Counted from the stretch's first letter, positions 8,121 through 17,469 are shown. The stretch: DNA of 64,000 bases from Streptomyces sp. CB02261 (GCF_001905665.1 NZ_LIVX01000005.1:520134-584133); one strand, 5' to 3'. Numbers and translations are program-made. Notes: generated by a model not told the origin, from the sequence alone.

Positions 8121-8888
8121 TCACCAGGGCACTGAGCCCTCCTCACTGAAGAATCCGGCGGTCGGGCCGTCCGCGCCGAGCGTGGCCAAGCGCACCACTA
8201 CTGCGGCGCCCTGCGTGACCGTAAGGAATCCGGTGTGGTTGTTGCTGTCCGTGTCGACAAAGCCGGGGGCGACTGCGTTGACGAGGATGCCGTCCCTCCG
8301 CAGCTCATTGGCGTACTGCACGGTCAGCGCGGTCAGTGCGCTCTTGGACGGCGAATACGCAGCCGACGGCAGCAGTGCTGCGAAGGGGCCGTCCGGATCG
8401 CTGGTGAGACTCAACGACGCGGCATGACTGCTGACGTTGACGACGCGTGGCGCCGGTGACCGCCGCAGCAGCGGCAACATGGCGTTGGTCACCGCGATCA
8501 CTCCGAAGACGTTGGTCTCGAACACCGCCCGGACCATGTCCAAGTCGACAGAGCTGGGGACTTGGTCGTGGGCCTCGTCGGGCGAGACCTGCCCGGAGCC
8601 GGTGATGCCGGCGTTGTTGATCAGCACGTCGAGGTAGCCGAAGCGCTCCTCAACCTGCTTCGCCGCCTCCTGAACGGTGGCCTGGTCGGTGACGTCCAAG
8701 GTGACCGCGTGCGCGTCGCCGCCGGCCGCGCGCATCGCCGCCGCGGATTCCTCGCCACGCCGCAGGTCTCTGGCGCCGATGAGGACCGTCATGCCCAGCG
8801 CAGCGAGTTGCTCGGCAACCCCGCGACCGATCCCCTTGTTCGCCCCGGTAACCAGCGCGACCTTCTGATGTGTCATCCGCTCGCTCAT
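8121..8888 (-). CDS. short-chain dehydrogenase/reductase
   Basis: The 255-residue Rossmann-fold enzyme has the cofactor motif TGANKGIG (residues 14-21), an NNAG motif near residue 92, a catalytic Ser in VNVSSHAAS and a YSPSK (YxxxK) pair. Such enzymes use NAD(P)H to reduce carbonyls or oxidise alcohols; the substrate cannot be read from sequence. An Arg after the Gly-rich loop (ARDLRRGEE) favours NADPH. GGGAG precedes the ATG at 8888. It lies 136 bases upstream of the sigma gene on the same strand and is a plausible partner or target. Confidence 0.9.
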   Translation of the reverse strand: MSERMTHQKVALVTGANKGIGRGVAEQLAALGMTVLIGARDLRRGEESAAAMRAAGGDAHAVTLDVTDQATVQEAAKQVEERFGYLDVLINNAGITGSGQVSPDEAHDQVPSSVDLDMVRAVFETNVFGVIAVTNAMLPLLRRSPAPRVVNVSSHAASLSLTSDPDGPFAALLPSAAYSPSKSALTALTVQYANELRRDGILVNAVAPGFVDTDSNNHTGFLTVTQGAAVVVRLATLGADGPTAGFFSEEGSVPW

Positions 8889-9347
8889 GACCAGCTCCCT
8901 GTTGTCGAGGTGGGCTCTTCTCTGAACCTGTCTTCGCAATCTGAGACGAGACAGCCCGGCCGTCTCTGACACGCGGACAGAATCAACTGTTTTCGGCTGG
9001 GGCGACCCATGCCAGAGCCAGGCAGGACGGTCTGTTCGCCTGCGAGGTTCCCGAAGCAGAAACCGGTTACAGCAAGGCTGCAAAATGGCCGATAGCGACA
9101 AGCAGAATGCCTTAGTTGGTGACAAGCAGTTCGCTTCACGAGGCCCAAACCGCCGCTCACCCCCGTCCGGAAGGTGACAACTCTCGTGCTTCGGCTCAGG
9201 GAGTCGTTTGTCGACGGCTTCTGGAGTCACCGCGTGGGCCGGTCGCTTGATCAATGTCGATGAGCGGGGTTCTGGCACAGATCTTGGGGAGCCGTCGCGG
9301 AGAGCCATCGTGGCGTTCGATGATGGGCTCCACACCTACTGTCTGCT
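8889..9347. other. gene-free stretch
   Basis: No coding region or clear element is visible. It presumably carries the promoter for the SDR gene, but I cannot point to convincing -35/-10 boxes. Confidence 0.4.
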
Positions 9348-9845
9348 TCACTGAACTTTGACGGTGTTGGCGCCCAGGGCGTGGACCTGTGCTGGGTCGA
9401 GGTGGAGTTCGTACGCGGTGTAACACTCGCTGATCTCTGTTCCTACCGCAGCGCCACATGGGCACAGTCGGTTCAGGCCGCTCTGTCCATGCCAGCCGCA
9501 GCAGCCCGCGTGGTCTCCCTCAAGGTCGGGCAGCAAGTCAGGTGCGTCGTCGGGATGGAGGACGATCGTGTTTCGGGGACCTGCGGAAGTCAGGAGTCCT
9601 GCTCCGTCCGGATCGCCGACACAAGGCCCGCCGGGAAACACTGCGACGGGTTCGTCAATCGGTAGGAACGGGGCTCCCCAAGGCTCGGGCTCCAAGGCAT
9701 AGAGCCCCGCATGCATCGTGGCCGGGGCCCGGCGATACCCGTCGGGTCCGATTCGCCCGTCGAACTCTGGCCTGACCAGGGTCTCGGACAGCTGCACGAC
9801 CATGGTCAGAGGGCGGGCGCAGGCGGCACACACAAAAGTGATCAC
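9348..9845 (-). CDS. conserved hypothetical protein with cysteine clusters
   Basis: The 165-residue product begins MITFVCAACARPL and ends with a second cysteine region (CCGWHGQSGLNRLCPCGAAV) followed by YTAYELHLDPAQV. The CxxC pair at residues 6-9 and the Cys-rich part at about 115-140 suggest metal binding. The middle (FLPIDEPVAVFPGG, RNTIVLHPDDAPDLLPD) is characteristic of a Streptomyces family without assigned function. A C-terminal relic of the same family is at 16740-16894. Confidence 0.7.
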   Translation of the reverse strand: MITFVCAACARPLTMVVQLSETLVRPEFDGRIGPDGYRRAPATMHAGLYALEPEPWGAPFLPIDEPVAVFPGGPCVGDPDGAGLLTSAGPRNTIVLHPDDAPDLLPDLEGDHAGCCGWHGQSGLNRLCPCGAAVGTEISECYTAYELHLDPAQVHALGANTVKVQ

Positions 9846-9894
9846 ACGAAGTCTTAGCCCGCCGAAGCCCCATCGGCAAGAGCCTGCTTCCGGG

Positions 9895-9993
9895 CTACGG
9901 CAGCAGGATCATCTTCCGAAGGAGGTGGAAGCCGGCTCGTCCGTAGAGCTGTCTCTTGATCTTTTTGATGCGGTGCACGACGCAGCCCACCAA
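9895..9993 (-). pseudogene. ISL3-family transposase, C-terminal relic
   Basis: The minus strand ends HRIKKIKRQLYGRAGFHLLR plus a few residues and a stop. This is the typical C-terminus of ISL3-group transposases. Upstream text is unrelated, so only about 30 codons survive. Confidence 0.55.
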
Positions 9994-10127
9994 GGAACGC
10001 ATCCCCGAACGCGCCCCGCCGTGCGCCTCGGGCCGGCCTGCGGCGCAGGTGTCCTTCTGGGCGTCTGCATGGCTGTTCCCTGGCCTTCTGCCTCGTCCGG
10101 GTCTCTCGGGCGGGGCGGCGGCGCTGA

Positions 10128-10275
10128 AACCGCCGACCGCTCCCCGGCTGGTCCACCGACGCCGGCCGCACCGAGGACATCGGGTGCCGCCAGGCCCGCG
10201 CCACGCTGCTCGAGGCGGTCGCACGCCATCACCACGCTCACCTTCTCGCCGCCATCGTCGAGCTCGGCGGTGGGC
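10128..10275. repeat. segment repeated in inverted orientation at 58630-58775
   Basis: The plus strand here and the minus strand at 58630-58775 both encode STDAGRTED, then ATLLEAVARHHHAHLLAAIV (TTLLDAVARHHHAHLLAAIV in the other copy) and ELGG. The DNA is alike over roughly 140 bases. This copy is caught between ISL3 and IS5 relics and lacks the N-terminal part kept in the other copy. Confidence 0.6.
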
Positions 10276-10410
10276 TGGAGCGGACCCGGAACCGTATGCC
10301 ATCGATCAGCTGCCGTCGCGGCGAGACCGGCGGCCGGCCCGTCTTCCTGCCCGTTGGCGACAACGGGCCAACGCCGCCCACTGCTCGTCCGTGATATCTC
10401 CCCGCGCCAT
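10275..10410 (-). pseudogene. IS5-family transposase, N-terminal relic
   Basis: From the ATG at 10410 the minus strand reads MARGDITDEQWAALA. After a frameshift it continues PTGRKTGRPPVSPRRQLIDG and IRFRV. This is the standard IS5-group transposase N-terminus. It is cut off at about 10275 by the repeated segment. Confidence 0.6.
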
Positions 10411-10454
10411 GGACCACGATCATTCACAGCTCAAGATCCACTTTGATACACGGC

Positions 10455-11543
10455 CTAGTCGTCCAGCAACCGCCACGCCGTCAGGGCCACACGCGCCCTG
10501 GTCAGGCCTGTTGGGGTGGTGAGGTCCACGGACAGGGCTCTGCCGATCAGGCCGATGCGGCGGGCCACGCTGCTGTGGTGCAGGTGCAGGGCGTCGGCGG
10601 CCCGGCGCAGAGACCCCGCCGCGCAGTACGCCTCCAGCGTGTCCAGGGTCTCCCGGCTCTCCAGGGCCTCCTGGGTCTCCTTGGTCTCTTCCTCGGGGTG
10701 CCCCGGGGCTCCAGCCACCCGGATGAGCGCCGCGACGTCGGGGTTGTCGCGCAGCACCTCTCTCGGCACCTCCGCGAGCAGCGCCAGGGCGCCCAAATCC
10801 GCGTGGTCGAGCACCGGTTCGCGCGCGGTGGTGAGACGCAGGGCGGTGCGGGCCTCCCGCCACGCCAGGTCCGGCTTGTCCGCCGCGCCGATGCCCGCGC
10901 GCACACCCGCGGGGAACAGGGTCCGGTCCACGGCCGAGGCCAGGATCACGCCGACTCTGCCGATCCGCGCCGCCTTCACGGGCCGGCCGGGGCAGACGAC
11001 TCCGCTCACCTGGTCGAGCGGCAGTCGTGGCGACCGTACGGCGGCCACCCGGACCGGCGGCCCGGCGGCGAACCCGAGGAGCCGCAGCGCCCGCGCACGG
11101 GCCGCCTCGTCGGTCTCGGCGCTGATGACCAATTCGACGAGCGCGGGGTCTGCCATGGTCGTACGGGCCGGACCGTACCGTTCGACGGCCCCCGCCACGG
11201 CGAGGGCCAGCCGGTCGAGCAGCACCTCGTCGAGCGGTCCGGCCGGGCCGGACCGCTCCAGCCACACCCTGCCGATCTCCTCCTCGTCGAGTACCACCGG
11301 GGCACTGCCGGACGCGGGCCCCGCCGGGCCGGCGGCCTCGCGGCCGTCCGGCGCGACGCGGATCGTCCGCCCGGTGCCGTGGAGTCCCACGCCGGTGACG
11401 CACTCGGCGAGACCGGCCGAGGCCCGGGCGAGTGCGGGAAGGTCCACGCGCCTGCGCATCAGGGTGTCGTAGAACGCGACGATGCGGAGCGCGCCCTCGA
11501 CGTGCGGATCGAGTCCGGACAGCCGTACGGCCAAAGCCTCCAT
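10455..11543 (-). CDS. PucR/CdaR-type helix-turn-helix regulator
   Basis: The 362-residue protein ends with the C-terminal HTH typical of PucR-type regulators (TLEAYCAAGSLRRAADALHL, then HHSSVARRIGLIG, residues about 295-335). The central part resembles the degenerate nucleotidyl-cyclase-like domain of these proteins. The N-terminal 120 residues have no clear sensor. The gene is divergent from the alpha/beta hydrolase at 11663 with a 120-base gap, so it plausibly regulates that gene; this is inference from position. Confidence 0.8.
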   Translation of the reverse strand: MEALAVRLSGLDPHVEGALRIVAFYDTLMRRRVDLPALARASAGLAECVTGVGLHGTGRTIRVAPDGREAAGPAGPASGSAPVVLDEEEIGRVWLERSGPAGPLDEVLLDRLALAVAGAVERYGPARTTMADPALVELVISAETDEAARARALRLLGFAAGPPVRVAAVRSPRLPLDQVSGVVCPGRPVKAARIGRVGVILASAVDRTLFPAGVRAGIGAADKPDLAWREARTALRLTTAREPVLDHADLGALALLAEVPREVLRDNPDVAALIRVAGAPGHPEEETKETQEALESRETLDTLEAYCAAGSLRRAADALHLHHSSVARRIGLIGRALSVDLTTPTGLTRARVALTAWRLLDD

Positions 11544-11662
11544 GGGAGCAGGATAGGAGGACGGGCGGGCGGGGGGCGGGCGCCGATCGGCGCGCGATCG
11601 GCCTCGGATGCCCGACGGACGGCGGACGACCCGCCGCGGGCGGTTCCCCGAGGATGATCGTC

Positions 11663-12559
11663 ATGGACCCCGAACTCGAAGCCTTCGTACCGTTCTTCCC
11701 CCGTACCGACCTCACCGACCCCGTCGTCGCGCGGAAGAACTTCGGCCAACTGGCCGCCGCCGTACCGATCCCCGACACCACGGACATGGAGGTCGAGGAC
11801 CACACGGTTCCCGCCGACTCGCCCGTGCCGGTACGGGTCTACCGCCCACATCAGGCCCAAGGCGCCGTCGTCTGGCTGCACGGCGGCGGATTCCTCATGG
11901 GCGACCTGGACACCGAACACCCTTGGGCCGCCCGCATCGCGGCCTCCTCCGGCGCTGTGGTGATCTCGGTGGGCTACCGGCTCGCCCCCGAACACCCCTA
12001 CCCGGCCGCCCTGGACGACGCGTACGCCGTACTGGCGTGGGCCGTCGCGCACGCGGCCGAACTGGGCGTCGAGCCCGACCGCATCGCGATCGGCGGCCAC
12101 AGCGCGGGCGCCAACCTCGCTGCCGCGGTGACCCTGTGGGCCCGCGACCGGCAGGGGCCGCCGATCCGTTTCCAGCTGCTCAACCAGCCCGGTCTCGACG
12201 ATCGGCAGGACTCGTGGTCGGCGGTGAACTTCACGGACACGCCGTGGTTCTACCGCGAGAAGCTCACGGCCTCGTGGCGGCACTACCTGGGCGGCGGCCA
12301 GGCGACCCCGTACGCCGCCCCGGCCCGCGCCGAGGACCTGACAGGCCTGCCTCCGGCCTACCTCGCCACCGCCGAGTTCGACCCGAACCGCGACGAGGGC
12401 ATCGCGTACGCGATGCGCCTGCTCCAGGCAGGAGTGTCGGTCGAGATCCACCAATGGCCCGGCACCTTCCACGGCTCACAGGCGATCCTCTCCGCCGAGG
12501 TCTCGCAGCGGCAGAACGCCGAACTCGGCGCCGTCCTGCGCCGGGCCCTGGCCGGATGA
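11663..12559 (+). CDS. alpha/beta hydrolase, hormone-sensitive-lipase family
   Basis: The 298-residue esterase or lipase has the oxyanion motif HGGGF (residues 73-77) and nucleophile elbow GHSAG with Ser147. An acidic residue in EFDPNRDEG and His in TFHGS complete the likely triad. These enzymes cleave short- to medium-chain esters in the cytoplasm; there is no signal peptide. I chose 11663 because GAGG lies nine bases upstream; an in-frame ATG at 11654 is the alternative. It is followed 94 bases later by a secreted serine hydrolase. Confidence 0.9.
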   Translation: MDPELEAFVPFFPRTDLTDPVVARKNFGQLAAAVPIPDTTDMEVEDHTVPADSPVPVRVYRPHQAQGAVVWLHGGGFLMGDLDTEHPWAARIAASSGAVVISVGYRLAPEHPYPAALDDAYAVLAWAVAHAAELGVEPDRIAIGGHSAGANLAAAVTLWARDRQGPPIRFQLLNQPGLDDRQDSWSAVNFTDTPWFYREKLTASWRHYLGGGQATPYAAPARAEDLTGLPPAYLATAEFDPNRDEGIAYAMRLLQAGVSVEIHQWPGTFHGSQAILSAEVSQRQNAELGAVLRRALAG

Positions 12560-12653
12560 GGCCGGCCGGACGAGCTCCGAGCGCGCACCCCCTCGCGTGC
12601 CGTCGCATCACCCCCACCCTCCCGTCTCACCCGACCGAAGGAGTACGTACACC

Positions 12654-13877
12654 GTGAAACTCCGATCGAAGATCCGCCTCTACCTGATCGCCGGCGTGGC
12701 CGCGCTCACCGCCTGCGCGGGCACGGTCGCGGCAGCCCCCGCCCTGAAACCGACGACGGCCGGCACGGCGGCGACGCCTAACCGCGCCGAGCCCGCACGG
12801 CTGCGCACCGCCCTGGACGCCGTCCACCGGGCGGGCGTCCCCGGGGTCTTCGGCGAGGTGCGGGACGCCGACCGGACCTGGCGCGGGGCTTCCGGGGTCG
12901 CCGACCTCGCCACCGGACGGCCCGTGAGCCCCGACATGCACCAACGCGTCGGCAGCATCACCAAGACCTTCACCGCCGCGGCCGTCATGCAGCAGGTCGA
13001 GCGGGGCCGGATCCGGCTCGACGCGCCCGTCGGCGACTACCTGCCCGACCTCGTGCCGGGGGAGCGGGGCAGGAGGATCACCGTCCGGATGCTCCTCAAC
13101 AACACGAGCGGCATCCCCGACTACATCCCGTACGCTTTCCCCTCCCTCCAGCGGAACTCACCCACCAGCCTGGACGACAACCGCTACCGAGAGTTCCGGC
13201 CGGCCGAGCTGATCGCGCTGGGACTCGCGGCACCGCCCGCAGGCGAGCCCGGCGACCCCACGGGCGTCTACTCCAACACCAACTGGCTGCTGCTCGGCCA
13301 ACTCCTGGAACGGGTCACCGGAACCACCGCCGAGCGCTACATCACCCGACACGTCATCGACCGCGCGGGGCTGCGGCACACCCGATTCCCGGACGGGCCG
13401 ACGATCGACGGGCCGCACGCGCGCATGTACGAGTCCCTGTGGGGCCTGCTCGAACCGCCGCGCGACTACAGCGTCTACAACATGTCGTGGACGGGCACGG
13501 GGGCCGCCCTCATCTCCACGATGGACGACCTCAACCGCTTCTACGCGCGGCTGCTCGACGGCAGGATCGTCAGCCGGTCGTCCCTGGCCCAGATGCAGCG
13601 CACGGTACCGGTCCGCGCACTCGACGGGACGATGATCGAGTACGGCCTCGGGCTGCACAAGGTCGTCATCCCCGACTGCGGCACCTTCTGGGGCCACGAC
13701 GGCACGGTGTGGGGAGCCGGCACGATCTCCCTGACCCGGGCGGACGGCGGCCGCCAGATGTCGATGGCGGTCAACATCCAGCGCTGGAACCCCCGGAGCG
13801 CGGCGGGAATCACGCAGCCCCACCCCATCGACACGGCCCTGAAGGCCCTGTACGACCGGTCCCTCTGCGACGCGTAG
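12654..13877 (+). CDS. secreted serine hydrolase, class C beta-lactamase/DD-peptidase fold
   Basis: The 407-residue protein starts at GTG with GAAGGAG ten bases upstream. A hydrophobic signal (KIRLYLIAGVAALTACAGT) follows; LTAC at residues 18-21 could be a lipobox. The catalytic set is visible: SITK (Ser101, Lys104), a YSN motif in GVYSNTNWLL, and a late GHDG. The fold covers D-alanyl-D-alanine carboxypeptidases, class C beta-lactamases and esterases. In Streptomyces such proteins mostly act on peptidoglycan precursors or esters outside the cell. Substrate not determinable. Confidence 0.9.
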   Translation: MKLRSKIRLYLIAGVAALTACAGTVAAAPALKPTTAGTAATPNRAEPARLRTALDAVHRAGVPGVFGEVRDADRTWRGASGVADLATGRPVSPDMHQRVGSITKTFTAAAVMQQVERGRIRLDAPVGDYLPDLVPGERGRRITVRMLLNNTSGIPDYIPYAFPSLQRNSPTSLDDNRYREFRPAELIALGLAAPPAGEPGDPTGVYSNTNWLLLGQLLERVTGTTAERYITRHVIDRAGLRHTRFPDGPTIDGPHARMYESLWGLLEPPRDYSVYNMSWTGTGAALISTMDDLNRFYARLLDGRIVSRSSLAQMQRTVPVRALDGTMIEYGLGLHKVVIPDCGTFWGHDGTVWGAGTISLTRADGGRQMSMAVNIQRWNPRSAAGITQPHPIDTALKALYDRSLCDA

Positions 13878-13955
13878 CCCACGCGCGGCGCGAGACCGCC
13901 GAGGCGCGCCGGAATTTCGGTGCGCCTCTCCGGGCGCCCGCATAGCGTCCCCGGC

Positions 13956-14400
13956 ATGCCCCTTGAGATGAAAGACGCCGTACATGGCCTGCTCGACGCC
14001 CCGCACATGGCCGTGCTCGCCACGCTCAACCCCGACGGGGCCCCGCAGAGTTCGGTGGTGTGGGTCAGCCGCGGCGGCGGAGAGTTCCTGATCTCCACCA
14101 CACAGGGCCGACGCAAGGCCCTGAACATGCTCCGGGACCCGTTCGTCGGCCTGACGGTCTTCGACGCCGCCTGCCCCGACCTGTACGTCGAGATACGCGG
14201 CACGGCCACCGTTATCGGGGACACCGGCCGGGCGGTGGCCGTCCGCGTCGCCGAGGCGTACATCGGTCCGGGCGGCGGCAAGGGAGTACGCGGAGGCTCC
14301 GGCGGAGGAGGTCCGCGTGGTCGACCGCATCACGCCGACCGTGATCCTCGGCAGCGCCACCAGGGTGGCCTACGACCGAGACCCGGGACAGGTGAGGTCC
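13956..14400 (+). pseudogene. PPOX-class (F420/FMN-dependent) oxidoreductase, frameshifted
   Basis: The N-terminal 105 codons are normal for the split-barrel family: HMAVLATLNPDGAPQSSVVW, FLISTTQGRRKALNMLRD, VEIRGTATVIGD. The frame then breaks at an AAGGG near 14281-14285. Removing one G restores KEYAEAPAEEVRVVDRITPT and VILGSATRVAYDRDP, the expected C-terminus. No stop follows at the usual place after that, so the 3' end may also be rearranged. It is either a recent pseudogene or contains a sequencing error. F420 versus FMN use cannot be decided. Confidence 0.6.
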
Positions 14401-14503
14401 GGGTGCCCGTCGGGGGTGCTGGTGGCGGGATCACGGTCGCGTGCGATCTTCTCGCCAGTGACCGCATCGAAGAGACCTGAGCCCCCGGCAGTGACCTTGT
14501 CCA

Positions 14504-14540
14504 CCACTGGATATGATCATGACCAGGTCGTATCCAGTGG
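14504..14540. terminator. hairpin with 10-bp arms
   Basis: CCACTGGATA (14504-14513) and TATCCAGTGG (14531-14540) are exact complements around a 17-base loop. It lies between the broken oxidoreductase and the 3' end of the opposite-strand Imm1-like frame, and could end transcripts from either side. No T-run. Confidence 0.4.
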
Positions 14541-14795
14541 CCAGGACCCCGTGGCAACGATCTGCTTCACGAGCCTGAACGCCTCAAGGATGGGGACTGT
14601 GTCCTGATCCGGATACTCGTCGTCCTGCCCGTTGGAGAGGACGAACCCGCCGCTCGACCCCTGAGCCCCGGGGTCCACGGCATGCTCGCCGGGATCGCCT
14701 TTTTCTTCGAGCAGCATCACCATCGCGCGCTCAGCGTTCGTCACGTAGGTCGGCGACCGCCTTGACGAACTGGTCAGCCACGACTCACTGATCGT
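14517..14795 (-). pseudogene. Imm1-like immunity protein, probably frameshifted
   Basis: The minus strand reads GFVLSNGQDDEYPDQDTVPI, then LEAFRLVKQIVATGSWPLDT and TW. The spacing of P, VP and the terminal TW resembles the C-terminal half of Imm1-type immunity proteins. The 75-codon frame starts at a weak GTG. A one-base shift upstream gives ADQFVKAVADLRDER, which reads like the missing N-terminus. No toxin gene is adjacent. The family call is tentative. Confidence 0.35.
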
Positions 14796-14876
14796 TTCAG
14801 AATGAAGTGCTTGGCCAGAGAGTTACGCGCTGCGATGATGCGGATTCGACTGGGCGGTGGGGGACGGGGGCACCAG

Positions 14877-15185
14877 ATGACGCGGTGGCAGCTCTTGCAG
14901 GGAGACGTCTTGGTCGGTGAGCTCAGTGAGTACGGCTGTGATCAGCCGTTCTTCCTGGCGCGCTTCACCCCGGGACCTGGCTGGGAGAGCGTGAGGCAGT
15001 TGTTCGAGGCATGGGCGACCTACGGGGGGCCGGACCCGGATGGGCTCAGATTCGTTGCCCTGGCCAAGTCGTTGCAGGATTTGGGGCTCGCACTAGCTCC
15101 GGTGGACGGTCAGCAGACTCCATTGCAGCTCTTCAAGGACTGCATGGTGCGTATCTATGGGGCTGAAGCTCGCCTCCGCTACTGA
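14877..15185 (+). CDS. conserved hypothetical protein
   Basis: The 102-residue soluble protein begins MTRWQLLQGDVLVGEL and contains DQPFFLARFTPGPGWESVRQ and LFEAWATYGG. These patterns recur in a small actinobacterial family without known function. I chose the ATG at 14877 because a GGGGG-rich site precedes it; upstream ATGs would add a basic extension. It stands alone. Confidence 0.6.
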   Translation: MTRWQLLQGDVLVGELSEYGCDQPFFLARFTPGPGWESVRQLFEAWATYGGPDPDGLRFVALAKSLQDLGLALAPVDGQQTPLQLFKDCMVRIYGAEARLRY

Positions 15186-15719
15186 CTGAGCGATTGGCCC
15201 GTCCGTGGGAGTCGGCCGGCAGCTTCCCGGTCGGATGGCTCAGGACGTTATGCCGTGGGAGCTGTGCCTGAGTGATGTGGTGCCGTTCGACGATGGGGTC
15301 GGGCGACCGGTCCTCGACATACGAGCGGTCGGGGGTGGCCAGCGCGACAAATGCCTCATCTCTTCCGGCGTGCCCCCAGTGTTGGTCAGCCGGCGCCTCA
15401 CGGTCTACCGCTCCTGCAGCGGTCTGACCTCCCAGCCTGTCCCTGCCAGACCAGCGGCGATCATCTGAACGAGCTGCGAGCTCCCATGGCACGGCACAGC
15501 CCGAAAGGAGGTTGCAGCGGTGCTGTGGGACTGGCGCGAGTTGCCGCCCGCGAACTCGGCATTTGCCATCGGCCGGGTTGCCAGAGCGGCTTCGATCCGT
15601 GTCGCAGGTGGCGTGTCGTCTGTTCGTCAGTACGAAGCCCCTGCACTCGGCAAGGGGCTGTTATCCCTCTCGCGCCCAGTGCCTCGCCCACGCGGGATCA
15701 CCGACCCCCCTCCTCTGCC
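15186..15719. other. no recognisable gene
   Basis: Several open frames exist here but none has a recognisable domain, a good ribosome binding site and Streptomyces-like codon bias together. I see nothing I can support. Confidence 0.4.
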
Positions 15720-15981
15720 CAACCCCCAGGTGCTGACTCCTGCTCCGGTTTCGTACCGGCCCGCCCCGAGGGATCGGGGCGCGGAGCCCTCCTTCGTGAT
15801 GACTGCCCTTGTGTCATCTCGGCGAACTACCACGTACCCGCCACCACGCACGCCAGCAGCAGTCCGTCCAACGTGGCCCTCGGCCAAGGGGCGTGCTCCG
15901 CCCAGCGCCCCACGGCGGTCAGCACCCCCCCCAGCTGACCAGCAGGACGCACGCAACCCTTACACGGCGGTGTCTGAACAT
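15720..15981 (-). pseudogene. broken second copy of the 3171-3461 membrane gene
   Basis: The DNA matches 3212-3490 closely over about 280 bases, including the start region around ATG 15981. The copy carries eight C where the intact gene has six (15905-15912). This shifts the frame right after LLVSWG and destroys the second membrane helix. Other small length changes are also present. Confidence 0.6.
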
Positions 15982-16254
15982 GCCGGTCCGGCTACCCGAG
16001 GCAGCAGCGCTCACACCGCACCCGCGTACCCGCGTCGTAGCAGGCCGCGCGCGGGGACGTAGGCCGGCGCATGACGCCTCGGCACCCTCCGGCCGTTAAC
16101 GGCGAGCGAACGTGGCCGCGGCAGCGCTGAGACGGTCTGTTCCTCGCGCAGACACAACTACGTTCCCTAGTGCTGTGACCGGGATGGTTCACCGTGGCCG
16201 GAGGACGGCTCAGGGGACGAGCGCGTTCCGCGAGGCGACTGGTATTACTGGTGC

Positions 16255-16632
16255 ATGCAGGAAGAGACCGCGCGGTCCGCAATCGACACGTTCATCTCCG
16301 CGTTCAACGCCTCGGACGACAGCTATGTGACTGTCTTGCTCTCCCAGGCCCTGACCTCGGACGTGGTCTTCTGGGGCCCGTTGGGCCGCAGTGAGGGGAT
16401 CGAGGCGGTCGAGCGGTTCGTGCTGGACATCCGGCGCCACCCCGCGGGGACCGGCACGATGGTGCGCTGTTCGGCGGTGGACATGCCGGACGAGTGGGCC
16501 CGGTACCAGTGGGTCTTCACGACGCCGGGTGGAGGCCCCCGCCTGGCGGGAACGGACGTCGTCCATCTGCGGCGGAGCCTCATCGACCAGGTCATCGTCT
16601 TCGCGGGGGAGATCGAGCCGCCCGCCTCCTGA
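16255..16632 (+). CDS. SnoaL-like / NTF2-fold protein
   Basis: The 125-residue protein has the pattern of the NTF2-like superfamily: an N-terminal helix pair (ARSAIDTFISAFNASDDSYV), then TSDVVFWGPLGRSEGIEAVE and a beta-rich second half (YQWVFTTPGGGPRLAGTDVV). This fold holds small ligands and includes polyketide cyclases, isomerases and many binding proteins. No operon partner helps. The ribosome binding site before the ATG is weak. Confidence 0.75.
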   Translation: MQEETARSAIDTFISAFNASDDSYVTVLLSQALTSDVVFWGPLGRSEGIEAVERFVLDIRRHPAGTGTMVRCSAVDMPDEWARYQWVFTTPGGGPRLAGTDVVHLRRSLIDQVIVFAGEIEPPAS

Positions 16633-16739
16633 GCCAGTCTCCTCTGGCGCGGTCCTTCTCCTGAACTGGCCCCGTTCTGGGCTCCGGACCTGCCCAGCCG
16701 AGATCATCTTCACAACGCTTCGGTCGTCCGCGCTTGGCC

Positions 16740-16894
16740 ACGAGCAGACCGATGATGCGCTGTGGGGAGGCCGCAACATGGCGTGCAGGTGCGGGACACG
16801 CGTGGCCACTCTTACCGCGGACTGCATGGGCCCGCACGAGCTGCACCTCGATCCGCTCCGGACGTATGCCTTCATGCCTGATACCTCAACGTGA
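16740..16894 (+). pseudogene. C-terminal relic of the cysteine-cluster family at 9348-9845
   Basis: The frame reads RNMACRCGTRVATLTADCMG then PHELHLDPLRTYAF. It lines up with NRLCPCGAAVGTEISECYTA and YELHLDPAQVHAL of the intact gene. Text upstream does not continue the alignment, so only about 50 codons remain. Confidence 0.5.
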
Positions 16895-17038
16895 TCATGA
16901 AGCGTCCGGCGCCCATAGGCCAGTGTCTCTGACGGACACCTTGACCCGTTAGCCGCATGAGGTGTCTTTGTACGCGTAGCCGTACGAAGAGGTGAACCCG
17001 CGAAAGGCCGGGACGCGGACGCCAGGAAGACTGGGGCG

Positions 17039-17374
17039 GTGAGCACAGCACGACGCCGTACCCTCGGCCCCGGCCGCACCGATCTGCCCGAGCCGGCCGC
17101 CCGCGACCCGCGGGCGATGACCGCCGCCGAGCGCGCTGCGACCGGCGACTGGACCGCGGAACCCGCCGCCTCCGCGCCCTTGGCGTCCCGGCCCGCCCGG
17201 CGGCGCCTCGTCGGCGGTCCGGCCGACCCGGGCTCCACACTCCCGCCCGGCGGCGGATGGGGTCCGCGCCGGCCCGTGCCGAGACGGCGCGCGCGGGTGA
17301 GGCCCGGCGCCCAGTGTCTGGGGGCCGTACCGCCGGGCCGCCCCACCCTCTCGCGCGCGAGCGTCAGGCCTTGA
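17039..17374 (+). CDS. possible hypothetical protein, Arg/Pro-rich
   Basis: A 111-codon frame from GTG has AGGAAG upstream. The product is Ala/Arg/Pro-rich with MTAAERAATGDW in the first third, and has no recognisable domain. The composition could simply reflect GC-rich non-coding DNA. It lies just upstream of a Ku relic but is not Ku. Confidence 0.2.
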   Translation: MSTARRRTLGPGRTDLPEPAARDPRAMTAAERAATGDWTAEPAASAPLASRPARRRLVGGPADPGSTLPPGGGWGPRRPVPRRRARVRPGAQCLGAVPPGRPTLSRASVRP

Positions 17375-17469
17375 CCGCCGTCCAGCTCTGCTGATCTCGT
17401 GCGGACCGGGCACGGCGGTGCCCGCATCTCCACCCTGCGTAGGGCGCTGCGGACGCACGGGGCGTGCGA

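Noticed and set aside
15205..15468. 87-codon frame with WELCLSDVVPFDDGVGRPVL
   Set aside because: It briefly looked like a small toxin or binding protein, but no motif, no ribosome binding site and no partner support it.
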